A DNA stretch of 64,000 bases from Candidatus Competibacter phosphatis (GTDB lineage Bacteria; Pseudomonadota; Gammaproteobacteria; Competibacterales; Competibacteraceae), in assembly GCF_012939995.1 (NCBI RefSeq), contig NZ_SPMZ01000022.1, positions 537 through 64,536 of the forward strand. Reading direction: 5' to 3'. This document shows positions 15,736 through 25,274 of this stretch, piece after piece. Positions within the stretch are counted from its first letter, which is position 1. Each line of letters starts with the position of its first letter. The translations under genes and the position numbers were made by a program. The notes under the pieces are model-generated. The model did not search any database and was not told the origin of the DNA. It worked only from the letters and a program-made list of their open reading frames with translations.

Positions 15736-18467
15736 CAGTCGTCCTCCTTCTCAAGGTTCAGCTCGAAGGTCATGCCTTCGGGCAGTTTTTTGAGCAGTTC
15801 CTTGAGCTGCGCGCCGGTGGCGGTGGAGACCTTGATGGATACCTCTGCCACCTTCGTGGCCGGGCCAATGCCCCAGCCTTCGATCTTGCCGATCAGGTTG
15901 AGCGGCGACGTGGCGGGGTTCGACAGCGGAATGCGAGGCTTGGCAGTACTGCTGTCGCCACCGAAGATTCCACCCGGCGTGGGCGCAGGTGGGATGCCGG
16001 GAGGCGCGTCGCCTCCGGGCGCGAGTGTCGTCCCGCCATCGCCGCCGAACAACCCGCCACCATTGGTTGGTGCGGGTGCTGGCGCGGACGGTGTGGAACC
16101 GCCCGTCGCAGGCACTGCCGAGGGCAACATTACAAACACGTCGTCGAGGTGGCGGCCCGTGAGTGAGAGCTTGGGCCGCAACCGCCGCCACGCCGAGTCC
16201 TCGTCCTCGCCCGGATAGGTTTGCAGGTATTCCATGCCACGCACGTTGATGGCGACCTTGCCTTTGGAGCACAGGCGCAGCAGGCGCTCCTTCATCGCCG
16301 TCTCGCCCAGCCACGGGATGCAGTCTTGCCCAGCCGGTCGCGGCTCTTGAAATTCGCGAAGCAGCTTGCCTACCGATTCGTTGTTGTTAGCATATTCCAG
16401 CACTAGTTCCTCGAAGTCCTCCGGCACGAACAGATCGCTGGTCAGTGCCTCTTCTATGGCTTCGGGAATCTGCGAACCCTGCTTGTCGAGGCGCTCGACG
16501 CTGAACTTGCATTGCGCAGGGTCGGCGAAATTCCAGCGATGCAACACGGCGAAGCGGTCGAAGCGCTTCATGAGGTTGTCGCGCAGGGTGTTCTCGAATT
16601 CCTTGTGTAGCTTCTTGTATTCTGGGTTTTGGCTGCTCCACTCCTGCGCCTTCATTTCGGCACGGGCGAGGATGAGCAGGTCGCGATCCAGAAAGACGTT
16701 GGTGCCGCCCGCGCGCGGCAAGAGGAAACGCACGGTGTTGCGGCGTTTCTGCATCTGGTCTTTGAGCCAGCGGCCCAGCGTGGCGTCGAGCTTTTCCGGC
16801 TCTTCGGGTAACACGAGGATGGGCAGACGGTCGTCCCACTTGTCGGGCTGCTCGGCTTCGTTGAGCGACATCCACGGATCGGTGACCCATGACTTCGGCA
16901 GGGCGATTACTCGGAAGGTCTTGGCGACTTCGTCGCTGCCGCCGATGACATAGCGCACCTGCTTGGCGAGCTGCGCCTGATCCACGCCGTTAGTGAATAG
17001 TTTGTCGTTGCGCGCGTAGGCCATGAGCTTGGCGCGCGGGTTGTCTTCCTCGCGGAACAGCAGCTTGGTGCCTTCCTGATGGATGTTGAAGCTGTTCTCG
17101 ACGATGGTCGCCAGCTCGACCTGGAACACGTTGTCGTCCACCGGCTTGCCACGGGTGATGTCCAGTTGCAGCGTGGCGGGTTCGGCGCCAGCGAGGTTGC
17201 CTACGGCAATCGAGCGCAGCCACAGCGCGCCGATGATTTCTTGCAGGTGCGGCGCGATGGCGGCGTGGTCGTGCCGCGCTTCCTGCACCGAGATGATGTT
17301 CTGCTGGGCCTTCTCGCGCAGCGTGCGGTGGTGCTGGTTGGCGACGGCTTCGAGCAGCGCGCCGATGCCAGAGGCGTCATCGTCCAGCCGGAAGTCGGCT
17401 GCGGTGAGTACCGGCACGGCCTCGCCACGGCTCTTGTAGAGGTTGGCGAGGATGCGGATCAGATCGCGTGTTTCCTGTGCATCTGTGGCGATGAGCACCT
17501 GTTCTTCAAGCAGGCGAAACAGGTGCGGCGCGTAGGGCCACGATTCAGTGAATTCGCGGCGTTTGCGATCCTGCTCGGCGGGCGGCACACCCAGCAGACG
17601 AAAGGATTCAGCGACGTGTTGCTCGACCAGCGACTCGATGGTGCCGCTGGCGATCTGCAAGCGGTTGTCGAACAAGCGGTGCAGCAGCATCCGACGGCGG
17701 TCCTGCTGGATGCGCTCGGCGCTGCCGCCTGCCTTGAAGTCGATGGCAACCGGGTTGACGCGATGCACCTGCTGATAGGCATCGCTGCCACCGTTGCGCA
17801 CCGAGATCACCAGCACCAGCAGGTCGGGGCGCTCTTTAGCGATCTCCGAAAGAATCTGGATGGAATTGAATGCCCAGTTCTTCCACGGGTACTGCTTGGT
17901 GTTGGTGAGACCGTCGTACCACGTCTGGAATTCGTCCAGCAGTAGCATCGTCGGCTTCTTCTCCAGCAGCTCGATGATGAGCTTGTCGGACGGGATTTCG
18001 GTCTTGGATGCGCCTTGGCCTTCCCATTTGCCCTTGATGTAGGTGCCATGGGGATGGTTCTCGAACAACACATCCCACAGGAACTTGTAGCGGTGTCGAT
18101 GCAGGCTTTCACCGATGACGTGCATTCCGTCGCGTAGGGCGATTTTGCCGATGCTGGCTTCGGCCAGCGTGGTTGCCCATGCATTGAGCCACGAGCTCGT
18201 CGAGGACGGGTCGGTCACCGCGTGGTAGAGCGCGGCCATCAAGTGCGACTTGCCGAGGCCGCGTTCGCCGATCACGACCACGGGGCGTCCCTGGTTGGGG
18301 CCGACGGCCTCGATGCCCTTCAGCAGGTCGTGTGTGGGATAGGTGATCTCCAGAAACTGCTTGGCCGCGATCTGGGTCGCGCCCGTGTGCTGGTCGTTGG
18401 ATAACTCGATGGCTGTGCCCTTGAGGCGCTTGCCCCGGAATTCTTCTCGTAGCGTCAGTCCAAGCAT
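15735..18467 (-). CDS. DUF499-type P-loop ATPase (BrxC/PglY-like)
   Basis: A 910-aa ATPase with Walker A GERGLGKS (67-74) and Walker B TMLLLDEFQTW (173-183). Near the end is a low-complexity proline/glycine linker (about residues 785-855), then a ubiquitin-like or DUF499-tail segment (GATKVAEVSIKVSTATGAQ). DUF499 ATPases partner DUF1156 methylases in defence loci, and BrxC/PglY ATPases are core BREX components. ATG 18467 is chosen because it overlaps the HTH gene's stop (TAATG); the longer upstream reading is only the HTH gene in another frame. Confidence 0.85.
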   Translation of the reverse strand: MLGLTLREEFRGKRLKGTAIELSNDQHTGATQIAAKQFLEITYPTHDLLKGIEAVGPNQGRPVVVIGERGLGKSHLMAALYHAVTDPSSTSSWLNAWATTLAEASIGKIALRDGMHVIGESLHRHRYKFLWDVLFENHPHGTYIKGKWEGQGASKTEIPSDKLIIELLEKKPTMLLLDEFQTWYDGLTNTKQYPWKNWAFNSIQILSEIAKERPDLLVLVISVRNGGSDAYQQVHRVNPVAIDFKAGGSAERIQQDRRRMLLHRLFDNRLQIASGTIESLVEQHVAESFRLLGVPPAEQDRKRREFTESWPYAPHLFRLLEEQVLIATDAQETRDLIRILANLYKSRGEAVPVLTAADFRLDDDASGIGALLEAVANQHHRTLREKAQQNIISVQEARHDHAAIAPHLQEIIGALWLRSIAVGNLAGAEPATLQLDITRGKPVDDNVFQVELATIVENSFNIHQEGTKLLFREEDNPRAKLMAYARNDKLFTNGVDQAQLAKQVRYVIGGSDEVAKTFRVIALPKSWVTDPWMSLNEAEQPDKWDDRLPILVLPEEPEKLDATLGRWLKDQMQKRRNTVRFLLPRAGGTNVFLDRDLLILARAEMKAQEWSSQNPEYKKLHKEFENTLRDNLMKRFDRFAVLHRWNFADPAQCKFSVERLDKQGSQIPEAIEEALTSDLFVPEDFEELVLEYANNNESVGKLLREFQEPRPAGQDCIPWLGETAMKERLLRLCSKGKVAINVRGMEYLQTYPGEDEDSAWRRLRPKLSLTGRHLDDVFVMLPSAVPATGGSTPSAPAPAPTNGGGLFGGDGGTTLAPGGDAPPGIPPAPTPGGIFGGDSSTAKPRIPLSNPATSPLNLIGKIEGWGIGPATKVAEVSIKVSTATGAQLKELLKKLPEGMTFELNLEKEDD

Positions 18468-18697
18468 TACTTCCGATCCCTCTTGTTCGATGCCTTGCCC
18501 GCGGCGCGTTCGGGATTGCCCGCCGATTGCTGCTTGATCCAGCTCTCGATGTCGCTGCGCGAGAAGCGCCATGTCCCGCCGAGCTTGAACGCAGGGATCT
18601 CCCCGCTCGCTGCGAGCCGATAAATCGTGCGCTTGCCCGCCTTCAGGTAAGCCGCAACCTCGTCCAAGGTCAGGATGTCGCCATCAGGCTCCGCCAT
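18467..18697 (-). CDS. Excisionase-type helix-turn-helix protein, first gene of the defence operon
   Basis: A 76-aa protein: ILTLDEVAAYLKAGKRTIYR, AASGEIPAFKLGGTWRF and RSDIESWIKQQ are the classic MerR/excisionase (HTH_17) fold at residues 8-58, followed by a basic tail (GKASNKRDRK). ATG 18697 has AGGA at good distance; the upstream in-frame extension has no family similarity. It heads the operon and probably binds the operon promoter, or acts as a recombination-directionality factor left from an integrative element. Small DNA-binding regulators such as BrxR commonly lead BREX operons, though of a different fold. Confidence 0.75.
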   Translation of the reverse strand: MAEPDGDILTLDEVAAYLKAGKRTIYRLAASGEIPAFKLGGTWRFSRSDIESWIKQQSAGNPERAAGKASNKRDRK

Positions 18698-18914
18698 TGC
18701 CGTTCCTATGCAGACGTTGAATTTGAATTGCCAAGTCTTGCAGATTCTCCCACAGAACGGCACCATCGATTAGCCAGAGCCGTGCTCGAATTTCAAGTGT
18801 CTTGAGGCAGGGGCGCGTGAGGAGCAGCCACGTATTGACGGCCAATCTCGATATGGCCAAATCGTCAAATCTACGCCATCAAGGGTTTGTCATTACCAAA
18901 ATTGTCTGCATTTA
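18698..18914. promoter_or_regulatory. Upstream region of the defence operon
   Basis: About 217 bp without a gene between the HTH start and the IS5-family element. The promoter of the defence operon must lie here, reading leftwards, unless transcription comes from the IS. On the minus strand TTGAAA and TTGACG occur but neither has a convincing -10 box at 16-18 bp, so no promoter is assigned. Confidence 0.3.
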
Positions 18915-19127
18915 GAACCTGTTCACAAAGGGTATAATTTTCTGAGCATGATGGAGCTGGAAGCGATGTAAACCATCGCTTCGGAGGACTTGGGGGGAAT
19001 GCTCGAAGTCCTTGGAGAGCCTTCGGTGCCATGCAAACCATGCGAAGGTGCGCTCGATGGCTCAACACACTGCTGTCATACAAGCATGATTTTGGCGTCG
19101 GGTAGGGCATGCGAATGACCTCGAGCG

Positions 19128-21288
19128 TTAAGATCGGCGAAGGGTATCCCGTGTAATAGTCTCGGGCGGTGGGGCGTCAAGCCAGCGCTGGCGGCGGGTG
19201 TCGCTGACCGGTACCGCCCGGCGCTGGCGGAGCCGTTCGAGTTCGGCGGAATCGGCCCAGACGATCCAGCGCCGGTTCGCCTCATGGCGACGGGCGATGA
19301 CCCAGCCGCATTGAATCCAATGGTGCAACGTGGTGCCGGGCATGTCCAGGGTGCGGGCCAGATCGGCCAACCACCAGTCGTCCGGCGGGAGCGGGACCGC
19401 GCGTCGGGGGCGTGGCTGGCGGGTACCCAGTTGCTGGAGCAAGGCGCGGATCGTCTCGGGACGGAACCGTTCGGCGGTTTTCGGCGGATGATAGCCTTCC
19501 TGCCGCAGGCGGTCGGCGATCGCTGGGGCCTTTATAGCCCTGTTGCGCTAACTGACGGACGCGCGCGCAGAGTTGGGGGTAATGACTGAGGTGTGCCAAC
19601 CGGCCCACCGGGTGAATGACGACCCCATTGGTTTGATGGCCTCCCGCCCACTGCAGGGTCACGTGCAGCCGTTCGCTGTGGCCCTCATTCGCGATGTCGA
19701 TGTGCTCGATCACCTCGCGGATCAGCGCCTTGCGTTCCACCGCCGTCGTGGTGGGCGCCTGCCAGAGCGCCGGCAGGTCCTGCGCGAGCTGGCGGACGGC
19801 TTCCCGTTCGGTCGCCGACAGCGTCGGCGGTTGCTGGGAGCAAAAGCGCCGGTAATCCTCTTGCAGGCGCTGCTGGGTGGCCAGCGCGGCCTCCCACTCC
19901 TGGGCCAACGAGCGCGCCACTAGCCGGTTTTCCGGCTCGCACAGCCGGTAGTGACGGGCGGCGCGGTCCGCGGCAAACGCCGCGCGCTCCAGCCGTTGCC
20001 GCCACAGCCGATCAAGCGCCGCCCGTTCCTGCTCCAGGTGGGCCGCCGCCGCCAAGGAGCACTCCAGCGCCGCCGGCGCCAGCGCTTCAAGGACCTGCCG
20101 GCTGACGAACGCGTCCAGGGCCGGCCCCGGCAGATACTGGCAAGCGGGTTCGCCGTAGTCGGTCGACCGGCGACTGCAGGTGTAGCTGTGGAGCGGCGGG
20201 GTTCCCCCATAGCGCACGAACATCCGAGCGCCACAGCGGCCACAGACGAGCAGACCGGCCAGCAGCGCGGCACCCGGCCGCGCCGCCCCGCGCGCCTCGG
20301 CCCGGGCCCGGTTCGCCGCCAGTTGCGCTTGATGGCGTTCGTACTCCGCCCAACTGATATAGGCGGGCACGCGATCCGGAATCAGCACATGGTAGCGTTC
20401 GGGTCCGCAGGTCATCCGCCCCGTGCGCGGGCAGCCGGGCTGGTGTTTGCGCGGGTCCACCTGCCGGCGGCCATAGGCGTAGGCGCCCGCATACATGGGA
20501 TTTTTCAGCAGATTTTGCAGTGTCATCCGGCTGGGGCGGCGCCACTCCAGCGTCCCTTTAGCGACGCCTTCGCGAACCCGTACCCCCAGGCGGATGTCGT
20601 GGTGGAGCAGGTAGCGCAGCAGCGCATGCAAGGTGCCCAACTCGCCGAACTGGTGGAAGATCAGGCGCACGACGTGCTGTACCTGCTCGTCCGGGTCGAA
20701 GCCCACCTCGCCCGAGGGGTGGCGGACGTAGCCGATCGGCAGGGCAAAGGCCAACTCGCCCCGGCGCGCCTTGTTCAGCTTGCCGTGGTGCAAGCGTTGC
20801 TTGAGGACATGTAGTTCGGCTTCCGACATCGTGCCTTTCAGCCCCAACAGCAAGCGATCGTTGTACTGGCTCGGATCGTAGACTCCATCGAGATCGGCAA
20901 TCAGCGTCCCAAACAGGGCGCAGATTTCCAGCAGTTGATACCAATCCTTGGACGAACGGGCCAGCCGCGACATCTCCAAGCCCAGGATCAGTCCCACATG
21001 ATCCAAGCCGACTTCGCTGACCAGCCGGCCAAAGCCCGCCCGGCCCGCCGCGCTCGCGCCGGATTTGCCCAGGTCGTCATCGATGACCAACACCCGGCTC
21101 GCCGGCCAGCCCAAGGCCGCCGCCTGGTTGACCAGGCCGTACTGCAAGCGGGTGGACTCTTGATGATCCAGCACCTGCTGAACGGTGGATTGGCGCACGT
21201 AAACCACCGCCAACCGCTCCAGATGCCGCGACTGAATCTTCTCCGACCGCCACTGCGGCGCCCACTCAACCACCGGTTGCGGAACCAT
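19128..21288 (-). CDS. Large serine recombinase of the nested element (frameshifted near C-terminus)
   Basis: An N-terminal resolvase domain with catalytic serine (VVYVRQSTVQQV, residue about 32), GLEMSRLARSSKDW and KGTMSEAELH. It continues with a Recombinase domain (GYVRHPSGEVGFD; NPMYAGAYAYGRR) and a zinc ribbon (LLVCGRCGARMF with a later YTC) near residue 355. The frame shifts at about 19531, where one extra C in CCCC diverts it. Corrected, it continues AIADRLRQEGYHPPKTAERF and ends with a MerR-like winged helix (LARTLDMPGTTLHHWIQCGW), 719 aa in all. The reaction is serine-mediated cleavage and strand rotation. Confidence 0.8.
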
Positions 21289-21394
21289 TACGGTTCTCCT
21301 CCGGTCGGGGGCGGGCGGCGAGCCACCGTTCCACCAGCTGGCTGAGCAGCGTCACCACCCGTTGTCGGCTGGCCGGCGGCAACTGCGACCACAC
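21266..21394 (-). CDS. Small ORF overlapping the recombinase start
   Basis: A 42-residue frame (GTG 21394) reading MWSQLPPASRQRVVTLLSQL, then VERWLAARPRP. Its stop lies 21 bases inside the recombinase gene, a coupling geometry I associate with serine-recombinase IS-like units. The N-terminus could extend upstream, since codons before the GTG are open in the same frame. Function unknown; probably an accessory DNA-binding or regulatory peptide of the element. Confidence 0.4.
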   Translation of the reverse strand: MWSQLPPASRQRVVTLLSQLVERWLAARPRPEENRNGSATGG

Positions 21395-22699
21395 CGGGAG
21401 AGGTTGGCGGATTATAGGCGGGGGGGGAACCGTTCGGGGGTACCTTCCTCTTCGGGCAAGCAGGGAGCGGCCCGCAACTTGCCAACCACCTCAACAAGTT
21501 TCAGCAGGGCCGTGATGTCAATGATAGGACAATCGGAACTTGATGCTTCTATGAGGGCAGTGTGGTTGGGTGATATCGACGATCCAGCGTTTGGGCAGGA
21601 CGACAAACTGGGGAACATCGGGTCGTTTGACGACTTCAAGGCAGTAGCCGAACAGGGCTTTGGCCCAATCGATGACGCCCTGCTTGTAGCCGCCATCGAC
21701 GAAGATTTTGCGCAGGTGGGGCAGGCGGATAAACAATCGAATCAGCACCCGATGACCGCCCCGTGTGTCGGAAATACCGCAGGAGTGCGCAACGACCGTC
21801 AGGAGGTGGCCTGGCGTGTCAGTGGCGATGTGGCGCTTGCGGCCTTTGATCCGCTGGCCGGCATCGTCGCCGCGTTGCCCCCTTTTTGCACCGTCTTCAC
21901 ACTCTGGCTGTCCATGATGGCTACGGTGGGATCGGGATCACGTCCGGCCTTGATGCGCACCTGGCACCGCAAGTGGTGATGGATCGCCACCCAGGTTCCG
22001 GCGTTACGCAAACGCCAGAAGGTCATGGACACCGCGCGCCAGGGCGGAAAATCCTTCGGCAACATCCGCCATGGGCGACCGCTGCGCTCCACGTACCGGA
22101 TCACGTTATATAGGCTTCGCACCGGATGTTTGCGGGGCCGTCCGATGTGCTCGGGTTCGAAAAACCGTTCGATCTCCGCCCATTCCCGGTCGCTCACGTC
22201 GCTGGGATACCCCATCGCTCTGTCCTCCTGATGGACAGAGTCGCGCCTATCTTCATGGCGTTGTGAACAGGTTCTAAGATGTTCTCCCAGGCGCAGCAGC
22301 AACCCACGGAATACCCCGGGCAGATCGTTCTCGCCGTCCTCCAGAATCGCCGGCAGGCGTTGGGCAATCTGATGGATGCCCGGCGGGATGACGATCCCGT
22401 ACTCGGCCAACTAGCCGCGCATCTGGTTCGCCTGGGCGGTGCGTGCCTTGACGAGGCTTTGCCGGGCGCGATGCAGCGCCAGCACCGCCTGTTGTTCGCC
22501 GGTCTTGATCGGCACGAAACGCATGTTCGGCCGGTCCACGGCTTCGCAGATCGCTTCGGCGTCCGCCGCGTCATTCTTGTTGGTTTTCACGTAGGGTTTG
22601 ACGAACTGTGGAGCCATGAGCTTGACAGTGTGCCCGAGTTTCTCGAACGCCCTCGCCCAATAATGTGCCCCGCCGCAGGCTTCCATGCCAATCAGACAC

Positions 22700-24116
22700 C
22701 ATCCGATTACCCATAATTCATCCATCCCCCACATACACGGCACGGGTAGCCGCAAAGGCAATGGCAAACGCTCTCACTTTTTGCATCCCTTCCCAGATCG
22801 CTTTGGGACCGGGATGACCGTCATGTTTGCGGCCGAGAAAGCCGCCGAAGCCGGCGATCAGGCGCACCATCTGGCCCAGAGGTGGAGGTGTTTCGGGCGG
22901 TGGGGTGCGATGGGCCACGATCCAGGCGGCCTGCCATTCCTCGGGATCGAACACCACGTCACAGGGCAGATTCGGGCAGTCCCGGCCCCAGGTGACTAGA
23001 TGCAGGATGCGCCAGGCGATCATCAGGTAAAGGACCAAAGCCCGTTCCAACCGCTCCAGGGTGCCCAGTTGCAGGGCCTCGACCCGGCAGCCGGATTTCC
23101 AAATCCGGAAAAAAAATTTCCACCAGCCAGCGGCGACGATACCCATCAATCAGTTCCACGACCGCCTCAAGCGTTTCCGCTGTCCGGTTGGTCAGCAGCC
23201 GCCACTCAATCGCCTGCTCACCCGCCGGCGGCTGTTCCTCCCGCGCCAGGATCGCGGTCACGGTCACGGCGGGTTGGCCGTGATGGGCCGGCAGCGTCGC
23301 CACGGTGCGATACAGCGTCTGCCGCACCGACCGGGCGGGGCGATCCGACGCCGCCGGCAGGGTGAATTCGACCTCGCCCAGCGGTTCGCTCCGGGCCAGC
23401 CGCGCCCACAGCTTCTCGCCGGTGGTGGTTTTGCGGTCGTGCTTCGACCGGATCAGCCAATCGGCCGGCGTGCCGCGCCGGGCGGCGGCATCGATCAGCG
23501 CCCGCAGGTCGCCTTCCCGATCCGCCACGTACACCAATCGGGTATCGGGGAGGGTCTCCGCCAGATCGGCCACGATCGCGTAGCCTTCGACCCAGCGGGT
23601 GCTTTCCTTGACGTCGGGCTGGTCTTTGGGTTTGCGCACCCAGATCCAGGCATCCAGCACCCCCAACGCCACCCCGGCCGGCGTCACCGCCAAGGTCGGA
23701 TGCACGTACAGTCCATGCTGGGCCTCGTAGCTGAGTCGTCCCAGCCCGGCAATCCCCGGTTGCGACGTGAAATCCGCTTGGGTCGTGTCTTGAATGCACA
23801 AGACCACCGGCTGACCGGCCATCCGCTCCACCGTCCGCGTGGTATGGACCTCCAAAATCTCCCGCCACTCCACCGCCGGATTGTCCAGCAACCGGTAGGC
23901 CGCCTTGGTCTCGGGCCAGCCCCCGCAGGCCAGTGGGATACTCCCGGTCGGCTGGGCCGACAGATCGTCCACCAATTTGATCAAGCGCTGGGTCCGCCGC
24001 GCATCCCCCAGCTCCAGATCGTGAAACTCGGCCTGTGCCCAACTCATGCCGCACGCCTATCGCTTGATGAAAAATTACATCTTAACAATGAGTTGGGATT
24101 TGTGGGTAATCGGATG
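22700..24116 (-). mobile_element. IS4-family insertion sequence, complete
   Basis: A 1417-bp element with terminal inverted repeats starting CATCCGATTACCCA, flanked by the 11-bp direct repeat CAATCAGACAC (22689-22699 and 24117-24127). An 11-bp duplication fits the 10-13 bp known for IS4. It lies inside the IS110-family gene, and removing it plus one repeat restores the IS110 frame. Confidence 0.9.
22718..24047 (-). CDS. IS4-family transposase (frameshifted at A8 run)
   Basis: MSWAQAEFHDLELGDARRTQ with GSIPLACGGWPETKAAYRLL is the Tn5/IS4-type N-terminal DNA-binding domain. IQDTTQADFTSQPG near 108 and VYVADREGDLRALID near 185 hold the two catalytic Asp residues. The YREK signature appears as Y-x2-R-x3-E-x6-K (YRRRWLVEIFFRIWK) once one T is removed from the T8/A8 run at 23108-23115. 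Corrected length is 442 aa. Without correction the protein loses the catalytic Glu context and the C-terminal third. Confidence 0.85.
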
Positions 24117-24264
24117 CAATCAGACACGGTTCCAACTGGGCGAAGAACGGCAAAACTCGTGCGTGCTTCATTGGCTTTTTGAGTACCACTCGGCCCCGCT
24201 CGTCAACGCCATGAAGTTGAAACACGTTCTTTGCTAAATCCAGTCCGATCGTCGTCATCTTCAT

Positions 24265-24460
24265 CGTGGTCGCCTCTTTCGTGAAGGGGATAGCTTAGCT
24301 ATCTCCACCTTGGCACATCGATGCCGTTCGGAAAAGGGGCGACCATTCCATTAGATTTGACTATAGCTCCAGACCCTGTTCTCATCTATAATAACTTCGG
24401 CGCAATTGCGCTAACTTTTTGGATAAGAGATGAGCGAACAGTAGGTATAAAGTTGGGAAT
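24265..24460. other. Short gap between IS110 relic and glycosyltransferase
   Basis: It contains the palindrome GATAGC-TTA-GCTATC (24288-24302), probably part of the IS110 flank. TATAAT occurs near 24390 about 70 bp upstream of the glycosyltransferase start, but no -35 at proper spacing is visible. The base composition turns AT-rich here. Confidence 0.3.
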
Positions 24461-25273
24461 ATGAACATTTCATTTTGTTCAACTTGTATGCAGAGAAGAC
24501 AATTTCTCGAATCGACGTTACCGGTAAATTTGCAGGTGCTACGACAGTTTAGAGGGGAAGCTGAGCTTGTTCTTCTCGATTATAACTGTCCTGAGCAACT
24601 AAGGGACTTGGTTTCTGAGCAGTTCCTTCCCGCCATCAAGGCCGGGATTTTAAAATATTATCGAACAAAGTCCCCTGTCTATTTTCACATGTCCCATGCT
24701 AAGAATGTTAGTCATAAGCTTGGCTCTGGACATTTTGTTTTTTAATCTTGATGCTGACAACTTTATTTCAACAGAACTTGTTAAAACCCTTTTTTTCGGT
24801 ATTTCAAGACGACAATGTGCTTGCCCATGGAAGTATAAAGAGAGGGGCGATGGGTAGAATTGGTCTTTCGAAGCGCCGCTTTCTTGAGATTGGTGGCTAC
24901 GATGAAGATTTTTTACGGGTGGGGTCGTGCTGATAAGGAGTTTATGTACCGTGCATTGGCAACCCATAAATTACAAGAAGTGGATGTTGGCCGCTTCGAC
25001 GATTATATCGATCATTCAGATGAACTGCGCATTCATAAATATGGACCTTTCGATTTGGATGCAAACGCCCTGGACGAGCTTGATGAATATGACATTACCT
25101 TTTATAATACGCTCTGTACACGCAATGAGACACTTGGTCGTCATTGGCTGCGAAACAACCTGCTCTTCAAAGCAAAGACGACATCCAATCAGCAGGTTGC
25201 GAATAAAGGCCGGAATTGGGGGGACGTCTGTTGTCCAAGATTATTACGGGCGGACCTACAAAATCTAATCTAA
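24461..25273 (+). CDS. Glycosyltransferase with Glyco_transf_7C-like domain, copy 1 (three frameshifts)
   Basis: Three reading frames join into a 269-aa GT-A-type glycosyltransferase when one T is removed from each of the T runs near 24738, 24793 and 24911. The reconstruction begins MNISFCSTCMQRRQFLESTL and has VLLDYNCPEQLRDL, then the DxD motif NLDADNFI near residue 95. The galactosyltransferase-C-like GRIGLSKRRFLEIGGYDEDF and GWGRADKEF follow near 150-170. It would transfer a sugar from a nucleotide donor to a surface glycan or other acceptor. It is homologous to the opposite-strand gene that ends 1 bp after it. Confidence 0.65.
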
Positions 25274-25274
25274 T

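Larger units (their letters stand above)
19058..21575 (-). mobile_element. Serine-recombinase transposable element with inverted ends and 4-bp target repeat
   Basis: A 2518-bp unit inserted in the IS5-family transposase. TCGA occurs immediately outside both ends (19054-19057 and 21576-21579), and removing one copy restores the interrupted reading frame exactly. The ends share an imperfect inverted repeat around CACACTGC, TCATA and AAGCAT. It encodes a 719-aa serine recombinase and a small ORF that overlaps its start. Most large serine recombinases integrate at att sites without inverted repeats, so this structure is notable. Confidence 0.7.
18923..22215 (-). pseudogene. IS5-family transposase, interrupted
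   Basis: ATG 22215 follows AGGAGG on the minus strand. The N-terminal portion (GYPSDVSDREWAEIERFF; VERSGRPWRMLPKDF; IMDSQSVKTVQKGG; IFVDGGYKQG) runs to PKRWIV at about 21578, with one missing G near 21888. It resumes at 19057 with ERTFAWFAWHRRLSKDF and ends SSIMLRKLYPL at 18923, with one extra C near 18997. Joined across the insertion it gives RWIVERTFAWF, the normal family sequence. Confidence 0.8.
18915..22274 (-). mobile_element. IS5-family element split by a serine-recombinase element
   Basis: The ends are GAACCTGTTCACAA (from 18915) and its complement (to 22274), each bordered by TA (18913-18914 and 22275-22276). Removing the nested element and one TCGA leaves an 838-bp IS of the IS427 type, a close relative of the one at 4036-4884. 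The right end cuts an IS110 gene, while the left flank does not continue that gene, so a deletion has also occurred. Confidence 0.8.
22279..24264 (-). pseudogene. IS110-family transposase, split by IS4 and truncated by IS5
   Basis: The N-terminus at 24264 reads MTTIGLDLAKNVFQLHGVDE (after MK), with the first catalytic Asp of the DEDD nuclease. It breaks at EPCLI (24117) and resumes at 22711 with LIGMEACGGAHYWARAF, KPYVKTNKNDAADAEAI and GEQQAVLALHRARQSLV. A TAG (22411-22413) interrupts it before LAEYGIVIPPGI. The frame ends at GEHL where the IS5 element begins; the C-terminal transposase_20 domain with its serine is missing. It cannot be functional. Confidence 0.85.

Noticed and set aside
5347-18697. 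Calling the defence island a canonical BREX type 1, type 3 or DISARM system
   Set aside because: BrxA/BrxB/BrxL (type 1), recognisable BrxF/BrxA (type 3) and DrmA/DrmB/DrmC (DISARM) are not visible, and PglZ is too short; only a BREX/Pgl-like label is supported.
18741-18914. Integrase attachment site next to the excisionase-like HTH gene
   Set aside because: No integrase gene or repeated att core was found on either side of the defence island; the HTH gene is better read as the operon's first gene.
24358-24396. Sigma70 promoter TTGACT / TATAAT before the first glycosyltransferase
   Set aside because: The two hexamers are about 24 bp apart, too far for a functional pair.
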